Assembly: GCA_946478895.1 (NCBI GenBank)
Contig: CAMLDY010000002.1
Location: 48,305-112,304, forward strand
Length of the DNA: 64,000 bases
Source: an uncultured Gemmatimonadota bacterium
GTDB lineage: Bacteria > Gemmatimonadota > Gemmatimonadetes > Gemmatimonadales > Gemmatimonadaceae
Direction: 5' to 3'
The notes under the pieces were generated by a model. It had not been told where the DNA came from, made no database searches, and worked only from the letters and a program-made list of their open reading frames with translations. Both the position numbers and the translations under genes were made by a program. Of this stretch, positions 37,190 to 46,398 are shown piece after piece (position 1 is the stretch's first letter; each line of letters begins with the position of its first letter).

Positions 37190-38332
37190 TCAAACCTCAC
37201 GCAGCGCGTATTCGGTCATGGTGTCCTCACCAAAATCGGACTTCCTGACTACGCGCGCTCTGTCGATGCCGCTTCGAAGATCATCGGACAGTCCGGTGAA
37301 CGGACTGAGTCCCGCATCATCGAGGGTGATCGGTGATTGAAAGATAATCAGTCTGTCCACCAACCCCTCACGCAGGAACTGCTGCGCGAGTCGCGCGCCT
37401 CCCTCTACAAACAGGTGTTGGATACCGAATCCGCGCAGAGCACCGAGGGCCTGCTGCAGAGTATCCGCCTCGAAAACATCGACTCCAGCATTGTGCAGCG
37501 CTGCGAGGCGCGCGACGGCGGGGTGGTGCGCAAAAATCATCGTTGGAGTTTCTTTCGCCGTCCGAACGAGCTTGGACTCGAGGGGCGTCTCGGCGTTGCG
37601 ATCGAAGACTACGCGTGCCGGCGCGAGTCGCGGACGGACCGGGCCGCGCACCGTCAGCTCCGGATCGTCGGCGAGTACGGTGCCGACGCCCACCGCGATC
37701 GCATCGACGTTGGCGCGCAGACGATGGACTTCCTCCCGCGACTGCTCGTTGGTGATCCAGCGACGCTCCCCGGACGGATCGTTCATCTTCTCATTCGAGG
37801 AGAGCGCCAGCTTGAGCGTCACCCAGGGGCGCGCGGGATTGGTGGCGGCGAAAAAGAACGCTGCGTTGAGCTCGAGTGCGGCCGGCTCTTCCACGGCGAA
37901 ATCGACCTCTACGCCGTAATCGGCGAGATGGCGGGCACCACCGCCCGCCAGGGCGGTGGGATCGGCGGCGGCGATCACGACACGCTTGACGCGCGCCTGC
38001 AGAATCGCCTCGGTACAAGGCGGAGTCTTGCCGAAATGATTGCAGGGCTCGAGGGTGACGTACATCGTCGCGCCGCGGGCGCGATCGCCCGCCGCCTTCA
38101 ACGCGACGATTTCGGCGTGCGGCTCTCCGTAGCGTGCGTGGTAACCCTCGCCGACGACGACACCGTCGCGAACGACAACAGCGCCGACCATTGGGTTCGG
38201 CGCTGTTTGACCCCAGCCTTGCTGCGCGAGGGCGAGTGCGCGACGCATGTACTCCGCGTCGCGCTCGTCGTTAGAATCCGAATCGGAATCCGACCGATCC
38301 GTAGATTCTGGAATCGGCTGGCTGCTTGCCAT
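37190..38332 (-). CDS. ribD: Bifunctional riboflavin deaminase/reductase RibD
   Basis: Protein of 380 residues if translation starts at ATG 38332, or 352 from ATG 38248 with GGAG only 3 nt upstream. The deaminase half has NPMVGAVVVRDG, the zinc motif GEPHAEIVAL and LEPCNHFGKTPPC. The reductase half has RPWVTLKLALSSNEKM, NVDAIAVGVGTVLADDPELTVR and FVEGGARLAQQFL. EYM before RRALALA resembles the usual N-terminus, which favours the longer form, though that form overlaps the upstream outer-membrane gene by 62 bp and lacks a ribosome site. Confidence 0.95.
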   Translation of the reverse strand: MASSQPIPESTDRSDSDSDSNDERDAEYMRRALALAQQGWGQTAPNPMVGAVVVRDGVVVGEGYHARYGEPHAEIVALKAAGDRARGATMYVTLEPCNHFGKTPPCTEAILQARVKRVVIAAADPTALAGGGARHLADYGVEVDFAVEEPAALELNAAFFFAATNPARPWVTLKLALSSNEKMNDPSGERRWITNEQSREEVHRLRANVDAIAVGVGTVLADDPELTVRGPVRPRLAPARVVFDRNAETPLESKLVRTAKETPTMIFAHHPAVARLAALHNAGVDVFEADTLQQALGALRGFGIQHLFVEGGARLAQQFLREGLVDRLIIFQSPITLDDAGLSPFTGLSDDLRSGIDRARVVRKSDFGEDTMTEYALREV

Positions 38333-39296
38333 TGAAAGTGTTGTAGGTGTTGATCGTGCCCCCCGAGACCTGTCCAATTTCTGCGTTGAGCTTGAAAAGC
38401 AACAGGTTCATCGACAGGTCGCCGAAGATGTTCGTTCTCGTGAGACTCTGCGAGATCGATACCGGGCCGGCGTTTGCCGCCGGGGTCGGAGGCACCGAGC
38501 GAGCGGCCACGTGCGCACCGATATCCGTCGATGCGTCGTATTTGTCCTGACCGAAGCCGGCTGCGAGCCCGAAGATCAGCAGGCTCTTGCTCGCGGTAAC
38601 CCGCCACGCCTTGGTCTTGAGGCTGAGGTTGTTCACGTAAAGCGAGTCGCCCCCGCTGTTGCCGGCAATGTTGAGGGTCGGCAGGTCGCGGACGAGGTAG
38701 CTTACCGCGACACCCGGCACGAGCAGCGACTCCTGCAGAATTCCAACGCGAGCGCCATACCCGAGCTTCAGCGAGCCATTCGGTACCTTGACGCTGACGC
38801 CACTGTTGTCGAACTCGGGCACGTACGAAGCGCTGACGAGTACATCGATGCCGCCCACATTGGTGAGGGCGAGCGGTATTCCCTTGAAGATGCCGATCGC
38901 GAGATCAGCGGTGGGCATGGGCAGGTACTGGTCCTTGGTTTCGAACTGCGTGCTGGTCGCCCCGTTCACCGAGGGTGTCACGTCCTGGACCTGCGGCAGG
39001 CTGCCCTGCAGGACGTTGAGTCTGATGCCGGCCGAAAAGTGTCCCAGCCCGCCGAGGTTACCGCCCTGACCGAGGGTCGGATTGCCGCCGGCGATCATGG
39101 TGCCGAGCTGTGGGGCGAGATACTGAAACAGATCAATCGCTTTCTGACACGCGTCCTGTGACGCGCGGGTCTGATCGGGAACGCCCAGTCCACTGACGGA
39201 TCCGGGCGGGCAGCGCTGCGTATCGACGCCCTGGGCGCTGACCGATGTTGCGGCGAGAGATGCCGCGGCGAACATAACGAACAAACGAGCTTTCAT
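38271..39296 (-). CDS. Predicted outer-membrane beta-barrel protein
   Basis: Protein of 341 residues with a signal peptide (MKARLFVMFAAASLAATSVSAQ). The mature part begins with a hydrophilic segment (about 23-85), then has repeated amphipathic strands and ends in GSVGFRFGF with a terminal Phe, the usual outer-membrane insertion signal. TTGAGGA lies 6 nt before the ATG. No named family is recognised. It sits between purM and ribD on the same strand, an odd place for a surface protein. Confidence 0.75.
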   Translation of the reverse strand: MKARLFVMFAAASLAATSVSAQGVDTQRCPPGSVSGLGVPDQTRASQDACQKAIDLFQYLAPQLGTMIAGGNPTLGQGGNLGGLGHFSAGIRLNVLQGSLPQVQDVTPSVNGATSTQFETKDQYLPMPTADLAIGIFKGIPLALTNVGGIDVLVSASYVPEFDNSGVSVKVPNGSLKLGYGARVGILQESLLVPGVAVSYLVRDLPTLNIAGNSGGDSLYVNNLSLKTKAWRVTASKSLLIFGLAAGFGQDKYDASTDIGAHVAARSVPPTPAANAGPVSISQSLTRTNIFGDLSMNLLLFKLNAEIGQVSGGTINTYNTFNGKQPADSRIYGSVGFRFGF

Positions 39297-39306
39297 CGTT
39301 GAATCC

Positions 39307-40338
39307 TCAAGAGAGTATGACTGCGCCCGAGCCCGGCGTGAGCGCTCCCAGCATCCACGCTTTCACACCGGCTGCGGCGGCCGCCGAAATCACGTGCTCG
39401 GCATCGAACGGCGCGCAGATTACAACCATTCCTACACCCATGTTGAACGTTCGGTACATCTCGGCGGGCTCGACTTTGCCCGCTTCCATCAGGACCCGAA
39501 ACACCGACGGGACCTTCCAGCTCTCCAGCCTGACCACCGCATCCAGCGTTTGAGGCAATGCCCTGTCCAGATTCTCGATCAGTCCGCCGCCGGTGATGTG
39601 CGCCATCGCATGAACGTGATCGAGCACTGGTCGCAAAGACGGCAGGTACGTGCGATGCTCCGAGAGGAGCACATCGGCAACGCTGCGACCTGCGCCTTCA
39701 GGAAACTGATCGCTCAAATGGAGACGCAACCGGTCCGTCACGATCTTGCGCGCCAGCGAGTAGCCATTGGTGTGCAGGCCTGCACTCTCCAGGCCGATCA
39801 GCACGTCGTCGGGCTTGACGCGGGCGGCGCCCAGGATCAGCTGCTCTTCCACATATCCGACGATGAACCCCGCAAGGTCGTAATCAGGCGGACTGTACAA
39901 TCCCGGCATTTCGGCCGTCTCGCCCCCTATTAGCGCGCAACCGTTCTCGCGGCACCCGGCGGCGACGCCCGCGACGACCGTTTCCACGATCTCGGGCTCG
40001 AGTTTTCCGAACGCCACGTAATCAAGGAAGAACAGCGGCTGCGCGCCCTGGACGAGGATATCGTTCACACAATGGTTGACCAGGTCGCGCCCAATCGTGT
40101 CGTGGCGGCCGGCCTCTATCGCGACCTTGATCTTGGTTCCGACGCCGTCGGCGCTGGCAACGAGTATGGGCCGCTGGAGGTTGGGCGGCATCCGGAACAT
40201 GCCACCGAAGCCTCCGAAAGCGCCCACTACGCCTTTGGTGAAGGTCGATTCGACCAGCTTTCTGATGCGCTGCTTCGCTGAGTTGGAAGCATCGATGTCG
40301 ACACCGGCGCTTCCGTAACGAAGCGCGTCGTCAATCAC
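39307..40338 (-). CDS. purM: Phosphoribosylformylglycinamidine cyclo-ligase
   Basis: Protein of 343 residues that forms AIR from FGAM in purine synthesis. The N-terminus YGSAGVDIDASNSAKQRI, ASADGVGTKIKVA, LVNHCVNDILVQGAQPLFFLDY, LIGGETAEMPG and HITGGGLIENL are the standard PurM blocks. It starts with GTG, overlapping the kinase stop as GTGA. The outer-membrane gene begins 10 bp after it ends. Confidence 0.97.
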   Translation of the reverse strand: MIDDALRYGSAGVDIDASNSAKQRIRKLVESTFTKGVVGAFGGFGGMFRMPPNLQRPILVASADGVGTKIKVAIEAGRHDTIGRDLVNHCVNDILVQGAQPLFFLDYVAFGKLEPEIVETVVAGVAAGCRENGCALIGGETAEMPGLYSPPDYDLAGFIVGYVEEQLILGAARVKPDDVLIGLESAGLHTNGYSLARKIVTDRLRLHLSDQFPEGAGRSVADVLLSEHRTYLPSLRPVLDHVHAMAHITGGGLIENLDRALPQTLDAVVRLESWKVPSVFRVLMEAGKVEPAEMYRTFNMGVGMVVICAPFDAEHVISAAAAAGVKAWMLGALTPGSGAVILS

Positions 40339-41252
40339 GTCGGGAGCTCCTCTTCGAACGCGACGAGCCGCCGCATGTCGCGCATCCGCTGATCGATCTC
40401 GGCACGGGTGACGGTCAACAGCCGTTCGATCGAAAACTTCTCGACGGCGAAAGACCCCATCACCGAGCCGTAGATCACGGCTCGGCGCATGTTCGCCTCA
40501 CTGAGATCTCCAGTTGCGGCAAGATATCCGATGAAGCCGCCGGCAAATGAGTCCCCCGCGCCGGTCGGGTCGAACACGCTCTCGAGTGGAAAGGCGGGAG
40601 CGAAAAAGATCGAGTTGTGATCAAAATAGAATGCGCCGTGCTCGCCCTTCTTGATGATCACCACCCGTGGGCCGCGCGCCATGATCCACTGCGCAGCCTG
40701 AACGAGATTGAACTTCTCGCTGAGCTGACGCGCTTCCGCGTCGTTGAGGGTAACCAGATCGACCCGCGACAGCAGCGTGAGCAGGTCGGGACGTCGGCTC
40801 TGGATCCAGAAATTCATGGTATCGCACGCGACGAGCTTCGGCTTGTCCACCTGCTCGAGAACATCGAGCTGCAGTCGCGGATCTATGTTCGCGAGGAAGA
40901 GATACGGCGACGACTTCAGCTTTTCGGGGATCTTGGGACTGAAATGGGAGAATACTCCGAGATGCGTCTCAAGAGTCTCGGCGGAATTGAGATCGTGGCG
41001 GTAGCGGCCACGCCAGCGGAACGACTGTCCTTCCGCGCGCTCCAGGCCACTGAAATCGACGCCGCGTTTCTCGAGGGGATCGAGCTTGTCGACCGGATAG
41101 TCGGAGCCGACGACTCCGACCACACTCACCTTGGTAAGCAGGCTCGCCGACGCGGAGAAGAAAGTCGCCGAGCCGCCGAGGACATCGTCTGCCTTGCCGA
41201 ACGGTGTCTCGACTGAATCGAGCGCTACGGACCCAACCACGAGAACCGACAT
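40335..41252 (-). CDS. PfkB family carbohydrate/nucleoside kinase
   Basis: Protein of 305 residues in the ribokinase fold. The N-terminal VVGSVALDSVETPFG and LGGSATFFSASA match the family's first signature; the C-terminal signature FDPTGAGDSFAGGFIGYLA holds the catalytic Asp in the GAGD loop. Substrate is not evident; the subgroup often labelled sugar or adenosine kinase is possible, which would fit its coupling to purM. The start ATG 41252 is 65 bp after argS ends. Confidence 0.88.
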   Translation of the reverse strand: MSVLVVGSVALDSVETPFGKADDVLGGSATFFSASASLLTKVSVVGVVGSDYPVDKLDPLEKRGVDFSGLERAEGQSFRWRGRYRHDLNSAETLETHLGVFSHFSPKIPEKLKSSPYLFLANIDPRLQLDVLEQVDKPKLVACDTMNFWIQSRRPDLLTLLSRVDLVTLNDAEARQLSEKFNLVQAAQWIMARGPRVVIIKKGEHGAFYFDHNSIFFAPAFPLESVFDPTGAGDSFAGGFIGYLAATGDLSEANMRRAVIYGSVMGSFAVEKFSIERLLTVTRAEIDQRMRDMRRLVAFEEELPT

Positions 41253-41317
41253 TCGTCGTTATTTCGCTGGAAAGATTGTCAGAATGCTAATGGTAACGGA
41301 GCAGTGCCGCGGTGCAA

Positions 41318-42940
41318 CTACATTCGCTCCGGCGCGGTAACACCAAGGATCTGCATGCCGTTGCGGAGCACGATGCGCGCGCCGCGAGCGAGCGCAAGCC
41401 TCGCTTTCGTCACTTCCGGTGCCTGCTCAAGTACGTGATGCTTGTGGTACCAGAGGTGGGCGAGCCGCGCGGTGTCGAGCAGATACGTGGCTATTCGATG
41501 CGGCTCGAGGCTCTCGGCGGCCGACTCGACGAGATCCGGAAAGTCGACCAGCGCCTTGATCAGCTCCTGCTCTTCGCGCTCCCGGAGCACCCCGAAGTCG
41601 ATATCGTCGGGCGATACCGATTCCGGGTCGATGCCGCCGACGCGGAAGATCCCGCACATCCGCGCGTGCGCCATCTGGATGTAGTAGACTGGATTCTCCT
41701 CCGACTGCGACGCGGCGAGATCGACGTTGAAGATCAGCTGCGAGTCGCTTTTCCGCATCAGGAAGAAGTACCGCACGGCGTCGCGGCCAACCTCGTTCAC
41801 CAGATCCCGCACCGTGACGTAGCTGCCGGCACGCTTGGAGATCTTCACCTCCTCGCCGTGCTTCATCACCGTCACCATTTGGTGCAGCACGTATTCCGGG
41901 TAACTGCGATCGACGCCCATGTTGAGCGCCTGCAAGCCGGCGCGCACCCGAGTCACCGTGCTGTGATGATCGGCGCCCTGGACATCGATCGCGCGCCTGA
42001 AACCGCGCCTCCACTTGGTCACGTGGTACGCGACGTCCGGAAGAAAGTAGGTGTAGGTGCCGTCGCGCTTGCGCATCACGCGATCCTTGTCGTCGCCGAA
42101 GTCGGTGGTGCGAAGCCAGATCGCGCCGTCGCTTTCGTAGGTCTCGCCGCTGGCAACGAGCAGCCGCACGGTCTCATCGACCATTCCATCGGTGTAGAGC
42201 GACGACTCGAGAAAGTACTTGTCGAACTGCACGCCGAACGCCTGCAGATCGAGATCCTGTTCCTTGCGCAGCTCGCGTACGGCGAACTCGCGCACCGACA
42301 ATCCGTCGCTCCCCGCGATGTAACGCTCGGCGAGCTCTCGAATGTAGTCTCCGTGGTAGCCGCCCTCGGGAATCTGCGCCGGCTCGCCGCGCATCTCCTT
42401 GATCCTCGCTTCCACGCTCGCCGCCAGATTCTCGATCTGGACCCCGGCGTCGTTGTAATAGAACTCGCGCGTCACCTTCCAGCCGGTGTACTCGAGGAGC
42501 GTCGAGATGGCGTCGCCAAGCGCCGCCTGCCTGCCGTGACCGACGTGGAGCGGTCCGGTCGGGTTGGCGGAGACGAATTCGACGTTGACGACTCTGCCCT
42601 GCCCTGCATTGCTGCGACCGTAGTTCTCGTCCGCGATGAGAATGTCGCGCAGGCCGGAGGCAATCCTGGTCTCGTCGATCCAGAAATTCATGAATCCGGG
42701 GCCGGCAATTTCGACCTTCGACACACCGGCATCGGACACGTTCATCGACGCACGCAGTCGCTCGGCGATGTCGCGCGGCTTGGCGCGAAGTGGTTTGGCG
42801 AGAACCATCGCGAGATTCGTCGCCCAGTCCCCGTGAGATTCCTCGCGCGGGCGCTCGAGCAGCGGATCCACGTCCGCGGGCGCACCGATGCTTTGCGCCG
42901 CGCGAACGAGCTCGGCGCGGATTTGCTCAACGGCTTTCAT
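41318..42940 (-). CDS. argS: Arginyl-tRNA synthetase
   Basis: Protein of 540 residues, class I. FVSANPTGPLHVGHGRQAAL carries the HIGH motif, and HGEEVKISKRAGSYVT carries a KMSKS-like KISKR. An N-terminal Add-1 domain (1-110) and a C-terminal DALR anticodon domain (about 420-540, ending IVLRNGMQILGVTAPERM) are present. The start overlaps the FmdB-type gene stop as ATGA. Confidence 0.97.
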   Translation of the reverse strand: MKAVEQIRAELVRAAQSIGAPADVDPLLERPREESHGDWATNLAMVLAKPLRAKPRDIAERLRASMNVSDAGVSKVEIAGPGFMNFWIDETRIASGLRDILIADENYGRSNAGQGRVVNVEFVSANPTGPLHVGHGRQAALGDAISTLLEYTGWKVTREFYYNDAGVQIENLAASVEARIKEMRGEPAQIPEGGYHGDYIRELAERYIAGSDGLSVREFAVRELRKEQDLDLQAFGVQFDKYFLESSLYTDGMVDETVRLLVASGETYESDGAIWLRTTDFGDDKDRVMRKRDGTYTYFLPDVAYHVTKWRRGFRRAIDVQGADHHSTVTRVRAGLQALNMGVDRSYPEYVLHQMVTVMKHGEEVKISKRAGSYVTVRDLVNEVGRDAVRYFFLMRKSDSQLIFNVDLAASQSEENPVYYIQMAHARMCGIFRVGGIDPESVSPDDIDFGVLREREEQELIKALVDFPDLVESAAESLEPHRIATYLLDTARLAHLWYHKHHVLEQAPEVTKARLALARGARIVLRNGMQILGVTAPERM

Positions 42941-43293
42941 TCACCGCTTTTGGATTTGCCGGATGGCTTCGACTCGGGCTTCGCAGCCGGCTTGTTCTCG
43001 GCGGCTTTCGGCTCCGATCCGGATTTTGGTCCCGCGCTCGACCCGGTTTCGGACGCGCTCGGCTCGGTCTTTCCGGCGCTGGAGGGCGGACTCTGGACTT
43101 TCTTGCCGTCCTTGCCGTAATCGGTGATGTAGAATCCCGATCCCTTGAAGACCAGTCCGGCCCCACCGGACAGCTGTCGCTCCGCCGTCGCGCCGCAGGT
43201 AGGACACGCAACCTCCTGCGGAGCAGCGCTGATCGAGCGATAAAATTTTTCGAAGTCGTGGCCCCTGGGGCAACGAAACTCGTAGGTGGGCAT
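42937..43293 (-). CDS. FmdB-type zinc-ribbon protein
   Basis: Protein of 118 residues. The start ATG at 43293 gives MPTYEFRCPRGHDFEKF; an open frame to 43452 is not needed. The first zinc half-site is C-P-R-G-H and the second is VACPTCGA, a FmdB regulatory-type ribbon. Residues 70-118 form a Lys/Ser/Pro-rich, low-complexity tail. FmdB-type proteins are putative regulators of unknown detail. It overlaps the argS start. Confidence 0.88.
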   Translation of the reverse strand: MPTYEFRCPRGHDFEKFYRSISAAPQEVACPTCGATAERQLSGGAGLVFKGSGFYITDYGKDGKKVQSPPSSAGKTEPSASETGSSAGPKSGSEPKAAENKPAAKPESKPSGKSKSGE

Positions 43294-43366
43294 GCTATGG
43301 TGGGAGAGGCGAGGGCAGTTTCGAAAGCTACCTAGACTGGAATTGTGCCTCAAGCGCGCCATCAAC

Positions 43367-44992
43367 CTAGACTGGCGGCCGGTACAATCCCCAGTTGTCG
43401 GCCAGGACAGCCGAAATCTCACCGACGGTGGCTCGCGCTCGCACGGCGTCAATGATCGCCGGCATCAAGTGCAGCGGCGCCGCCTGATTCTTCGAGCCTT
43501 CGCGCAGAGCAGCGAGAGTCTTCCGTACCGCGCCGTCGTCGCGTTTCTTGCGCAGCGCCCTGACATTCCTTATCTGCGACTTTTCGAGCGCGGTATAATC
43601 GGGGGCGGGCACTGAAAGCGGCTCGGAATCATCGATGAACCGATTTACCCCAACGATAACGGTCTCGCCCGCTTCCACCCTCAGCTGCTGTTCGTAAGCG
43701 CTCCGCGCGATCTCTTCCTGAAAAAAGCCGGCGGCGAGCGCCTTCTCCGATCCGCCGAGCTCGTCGACCTTTCCGATCAGGTCGGAGGCGCGGTTCTCGA
43801 GCTCCTCGGTCAACCGCTCGACGTAATAACTGCCGGCGAGGGGGTCCGCGGTATTGGTAATACCCGATTCGTACGCGACAATTTGCTGGGTGCGCAGCGC
43901 GAGAGTGGCCGCTTCGGCTGTGGGCAGTGCCAGCGCTTCGTCATAGCCGTTGGTGTGTAGCGACTGCGTACCGCCAAGCGTCGCGGCGAGAGTCTGCACC
44001 GCGACACGCACGACGTTGTTGAGCGGCTGCTGCGCGGTAAGCGTGACTCCTCCCGTCTGGGTGTGGAATCTCAGTCGCGCACTCGCGTCGGAGGCGTGAA
44101 ATCGGTCGCGCATAATGCGCGCGTACAGGCGGCGCGCGGCACGAAACTTCGCGATTTCCTCGAAGAGATCGTTGTGGGCCGCGAAGAAAAACGAGAGTCG
44201 CGGCGCGAACGAATCCACGGCGAGGCCGGCGTCGATGGCGCGGGTTACATACTCAATGGTATTGGCGAGGGTGAAGGCGAGCTCCTGGACAGCGGTCGCC
44301 CCGGCTTCGCGGATGTGGTAGCCGGAGATGGAGATCGGATTCCAGTTCGGCACCTCGTCGGCGCAGAACCGGAAAACCTCGGCGATGAGCGCCATGCTCG
44401 GACCGGGCGGGTAGATGTAGGTTCCCCGGGCGATGTACTCCTTGAGGATGTCGTTTTGAATCGTTCCGCTGATCGCATCGCGCGCGATGCCGCGCTCCTC
44501 GGCGACGACGATGTACATCGCCAGCAGGGTTGCGGCGGTCGCATTGATCGTCATCGAGGTCGAAACCTTGGCGAGTGGAATGCCATCGAACAGCACGTGC
44601 ATGTCCTCGACGCTGCTGATTGCGACGCCCGCTCTCCCCACCTCACCGAGCGCGCGGGGTGAGTCGGAATCGAGCCCCATCTGGGTCGGCAGATCAAATG
44701 CGACCGACAGACCGGTTTGTCCGGCGTCGAGCAGCAGGTGGAAGCGCTCGTTGGTGCTCTTTGCGCTGCCGAAACCGGCGTATTGGCGCATCGTCCATAG
44801 CCTGCCGCGGTACATCGTGGGCTGGATACCGCGCGTGTACGGCCATTGTCCGGGATCGGCGAGATCCGAGGCGTAGTCGAACGGCGCGTCTTCAGGTCGA
44901 TAGACGGCGCTGATGGGAATCCCGGCCGGGGAGATCCTTTCGCCCTGGTCGTGCCTGGTCTCGCGCGCCGGCCCGCGCCGGCGGGAGGTCAC
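43367..44992 (-). CDS. Methylmalonyl-CoA mutase large-subunit catalytic domain (split type)
   Basis: Protein of 541 residues from GTG 44992, overlapping the fbp stop as GTGA. It comprises only the TIM-barrel substrate domain of the B12-dependent mutase family: [71 protein letters not shown] and [16 protein letters not shown] are typical. The C-terminal cobalamin-binding domain (DxHxxG) is absent, so a separate small subunit is needed. Relatives act on methylmalonyl-, ethylmalonyl- or isobutyryl-CoA; the substrate is not settled. It is followed 73 bp later by the FmdB-type gene. Confidence 0.92.
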   Translation of the reverse strand: MTSRRRGPARETRHDQGERISPAGIPISAVYRPEDAPFDYASDLADPGQWPYTRGIQPTMYRGRLWTMRQYAGFGSAKSTNERFHLLLDAGQTGLSVAFDLPTQMGLDSDSPRALGEVGRAGVAISSVEDMHVLFDGIPLAKVSTSMTINATAATLLAMYIVVAEERGIARDAISGTIQNDILKEYIARGTYIYPPGPSMALIAEVFRFCADEVPNWNPISISGYHIREAGATAVQELAFTLANTIEYVTRAIDAGLAVDSFAPRLSFFFAAHNDLFEEIAKFRAARRLYARIMRDRFHASDASARLRFHTQTGGVTLTAQQPLNNVVRVAVQTLAATLGGTQSLHTNGYDEALALPTAEAATLALRTQQIVAYESGITNTADPLAGSYYVERLTEELENRASDLIGKVDELGGSEKALAAGFFQEEIARSAYEQQLRVEAGETVIVGVNRFIDDSEPLSVPAPDYTALEKSQIRNVRALRKKRDDGAVRKTLAALREGSKNQAAPLHLMPAIIDAVRARATVGEISAVLADNWGLYRPPV

Positions 44993-46044
44993 GCGCCGAC
45001 CGAGCCGGCCGGCGAAAGCGAGCCCGCCGTCACGCCTTCTTCTCCGAGCATCCGCCGCGCAGCATCGACGTCGTTGTTGCTGCCGATGAAAAGCGGAGTG
45101 CGCTGGTGCAACTCGGTCGGCTGGATGTCGAGGATCCGCTGCTGCCCGTCGGTCGCCGCGCCTCCGGCTTGCTCGACGATGAAAGCCAGCGGATTCGCCT
45201 CGTACAACAGACGCAGCTTGCCTCGCTTGTTCTTCCGGTTCGCCGGATACGCGAAGAGGCCGCCGCCAAGAAGATTGCGATGAAAGTCAGCGACCAGCGA
45301 GCCGACGTAGCGGGTGTTCATCGGCTGGCGGTTGCCATCCTGGCCGCGGTAGTAGCCCATCAGGCTCTGGACGTTCGACTCCCACTGGCTCTGGTACGAA
45401 TCGTTCACCGACAGGTATCTGCCGAGCTCGGGAGTGCGGATGTTGGGATGCGAGAGGAGAAACTCTCCCAGCGATGGGTCGAGAGTGAAACCGTGCGCAC
45501 CCTGGCCGGTGGTGTAAACGAGCATCGTGCTCGAGCCGTAGATGACGTAACCGGCAGCGACCTGTCGGCGACCCGGCTGCAGCATGTCTTCCATCTCACC
45601 GCGGCTGCCGCGGGTGATCTTTCTCACCACGGAGAAGATGGTGCCCACCGGAACGTTGACGTCGATATTCGACGAACCGTCGAGCGGGTCGAACAGCAGG
45701 CAGTACTTGCCGCACCGGAAGTTGGGGGGAATGTCGATGATGCCCGGTTCTTCCTCGGAAGCCATCGCGCACAAGCGGCCGCCGTGATCGAGCGCCTTGA
45801 TGATGATCTCGTTGGCGAGGACGTCGAGCTTCTGCTGGGTCTCGCCCTGGACGTTCTCGAGATCGGTGGCGCCGAGGATGTCGGCGAGTCCCGCGCTGCG
45901 GACCTTGTTCGCGATCATCTTGGCGGCGAGCGCCAGATCATAGAGCAGGCCGGAGAGCTCGCCCGTCGCTTCCGGATGCAGCTTCTCCTGCTCGATGATA
46001 TAACGCTCGATGGTTACGACCGATGTCGCGGTATGCTTGACCAC
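44989..46044 (-). CDS. fbp: Fructose-1,6-bisphosphatase class I
   Basis: Protein of 351 residues. [11 protein letters not shown] and [21 protein letters not shown] hold the metal and phosphate site. [37 protein letters not shown] and [11 protein letters not shown] are the substrate-binding blocks. The start is GTG at 46044, next to the stop of the small metallopeptidase-like gene. It acts in gluconeogenesis. Confidence 0.97.
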   Translation of the reverse strand: MVKHTATSVVTIERYIIEQEKLHPEATGELSGLLYDLALAAKMIANKVRSAGLADILGATDLENVQGETQQKLDVLANEIIIKALDHGGRLCAMASEEEPGIIDIPPNFRCGKYCLLFDPLDGSSNIDVNVPVGTIFSVVRKITRGSRGEMEDMLQPGRRQVAAGYVIYGSSTMLVYTTGQGAHGFTLDPSLGEFLLSHPNIRTPELGRYLSVNDSYQSQWESNVQSLMGYYRGQDGNRQPMNTRYVGSLVADFHRNLLGGGLFAYPANRKNKRGKLRLLYEANPLAFIVEQAGGAATDGQQRILDIQPTELHQRTPLFIGSNNDVDAARRMLGEEGVTAGSLSPAGSVGA

Positions 46045-46398
46045 TCAGAGTCCCTTGTCGATGGTGTTGAGGCGGGATGCCGAATATCGCCGCGCGTCAA
46101 CTTCGTAAGCGTTACGGCTGTAGCCGTAACGGATCGATTGCCAAAGATAGCTGACAGGAAAGGCCTTGTGCTCGGAAAATTGATGAACGTGCCGGAGCTC
46201 GTGCAAGAGCAGCTCGGCGTCGAGTCGAACCGTCGGAGCGATGAAGATGGTTTTCCAGAGAGTGATCGCCGCGGCGCTGCTCATTCCAAGTGCCCAGCCG
46301 GCGATACGAACTGGTAATCCGCCGCGCCGATAGGTTGCCTCAGCGAGCTCCGGATACCGGGCGAGCAGATCGCCCGGAAGCTCGATTCGCTGACCCAT
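46045..46398 (-). CDS. Small DUF4157-like metallopeptidase-fold protein
   Basis: Protein of 117 residues. The start ATG 46398 overlaps the comEC stop (TAATG); an upstream ATG at 46431 is possible but lies in comEC. ELLLHELRHVHQFSEH has a HExxH-like pattern (HELRH) and a downstream acidic motif YEVDARRYS. This resembles the zinc-metallopeptidase fold of DUF4157 or similar families. A short hydrophobic stretch (WALGMSSAAAITLWK) may be a membrane anchor. No experimental function is known to me. Confidence 0.6.
   Translation of the reverse strand: MGQRIELPGDLLARYPELAEATYRRGGLPVRIAGWALGMSSAAAITLWKTIFIAPTVRLDAELLLHELRHVHQFSEHKAFPVSYLWQSIRYGYSRNAYEVDARRYSASRLNTIDKGL

Noticed and set aside
38249..38332. 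FMN riboswitch before ribD
   Set aside because: The region overlaps the upstream barrel gene, and no RFN-element sequence is present.
41312..43120. 602-codon plus-strand frame opposite argS
   Set aside because: Shadow of argS and the FmdB-type gene; composition is typical of GC-rich antisense.
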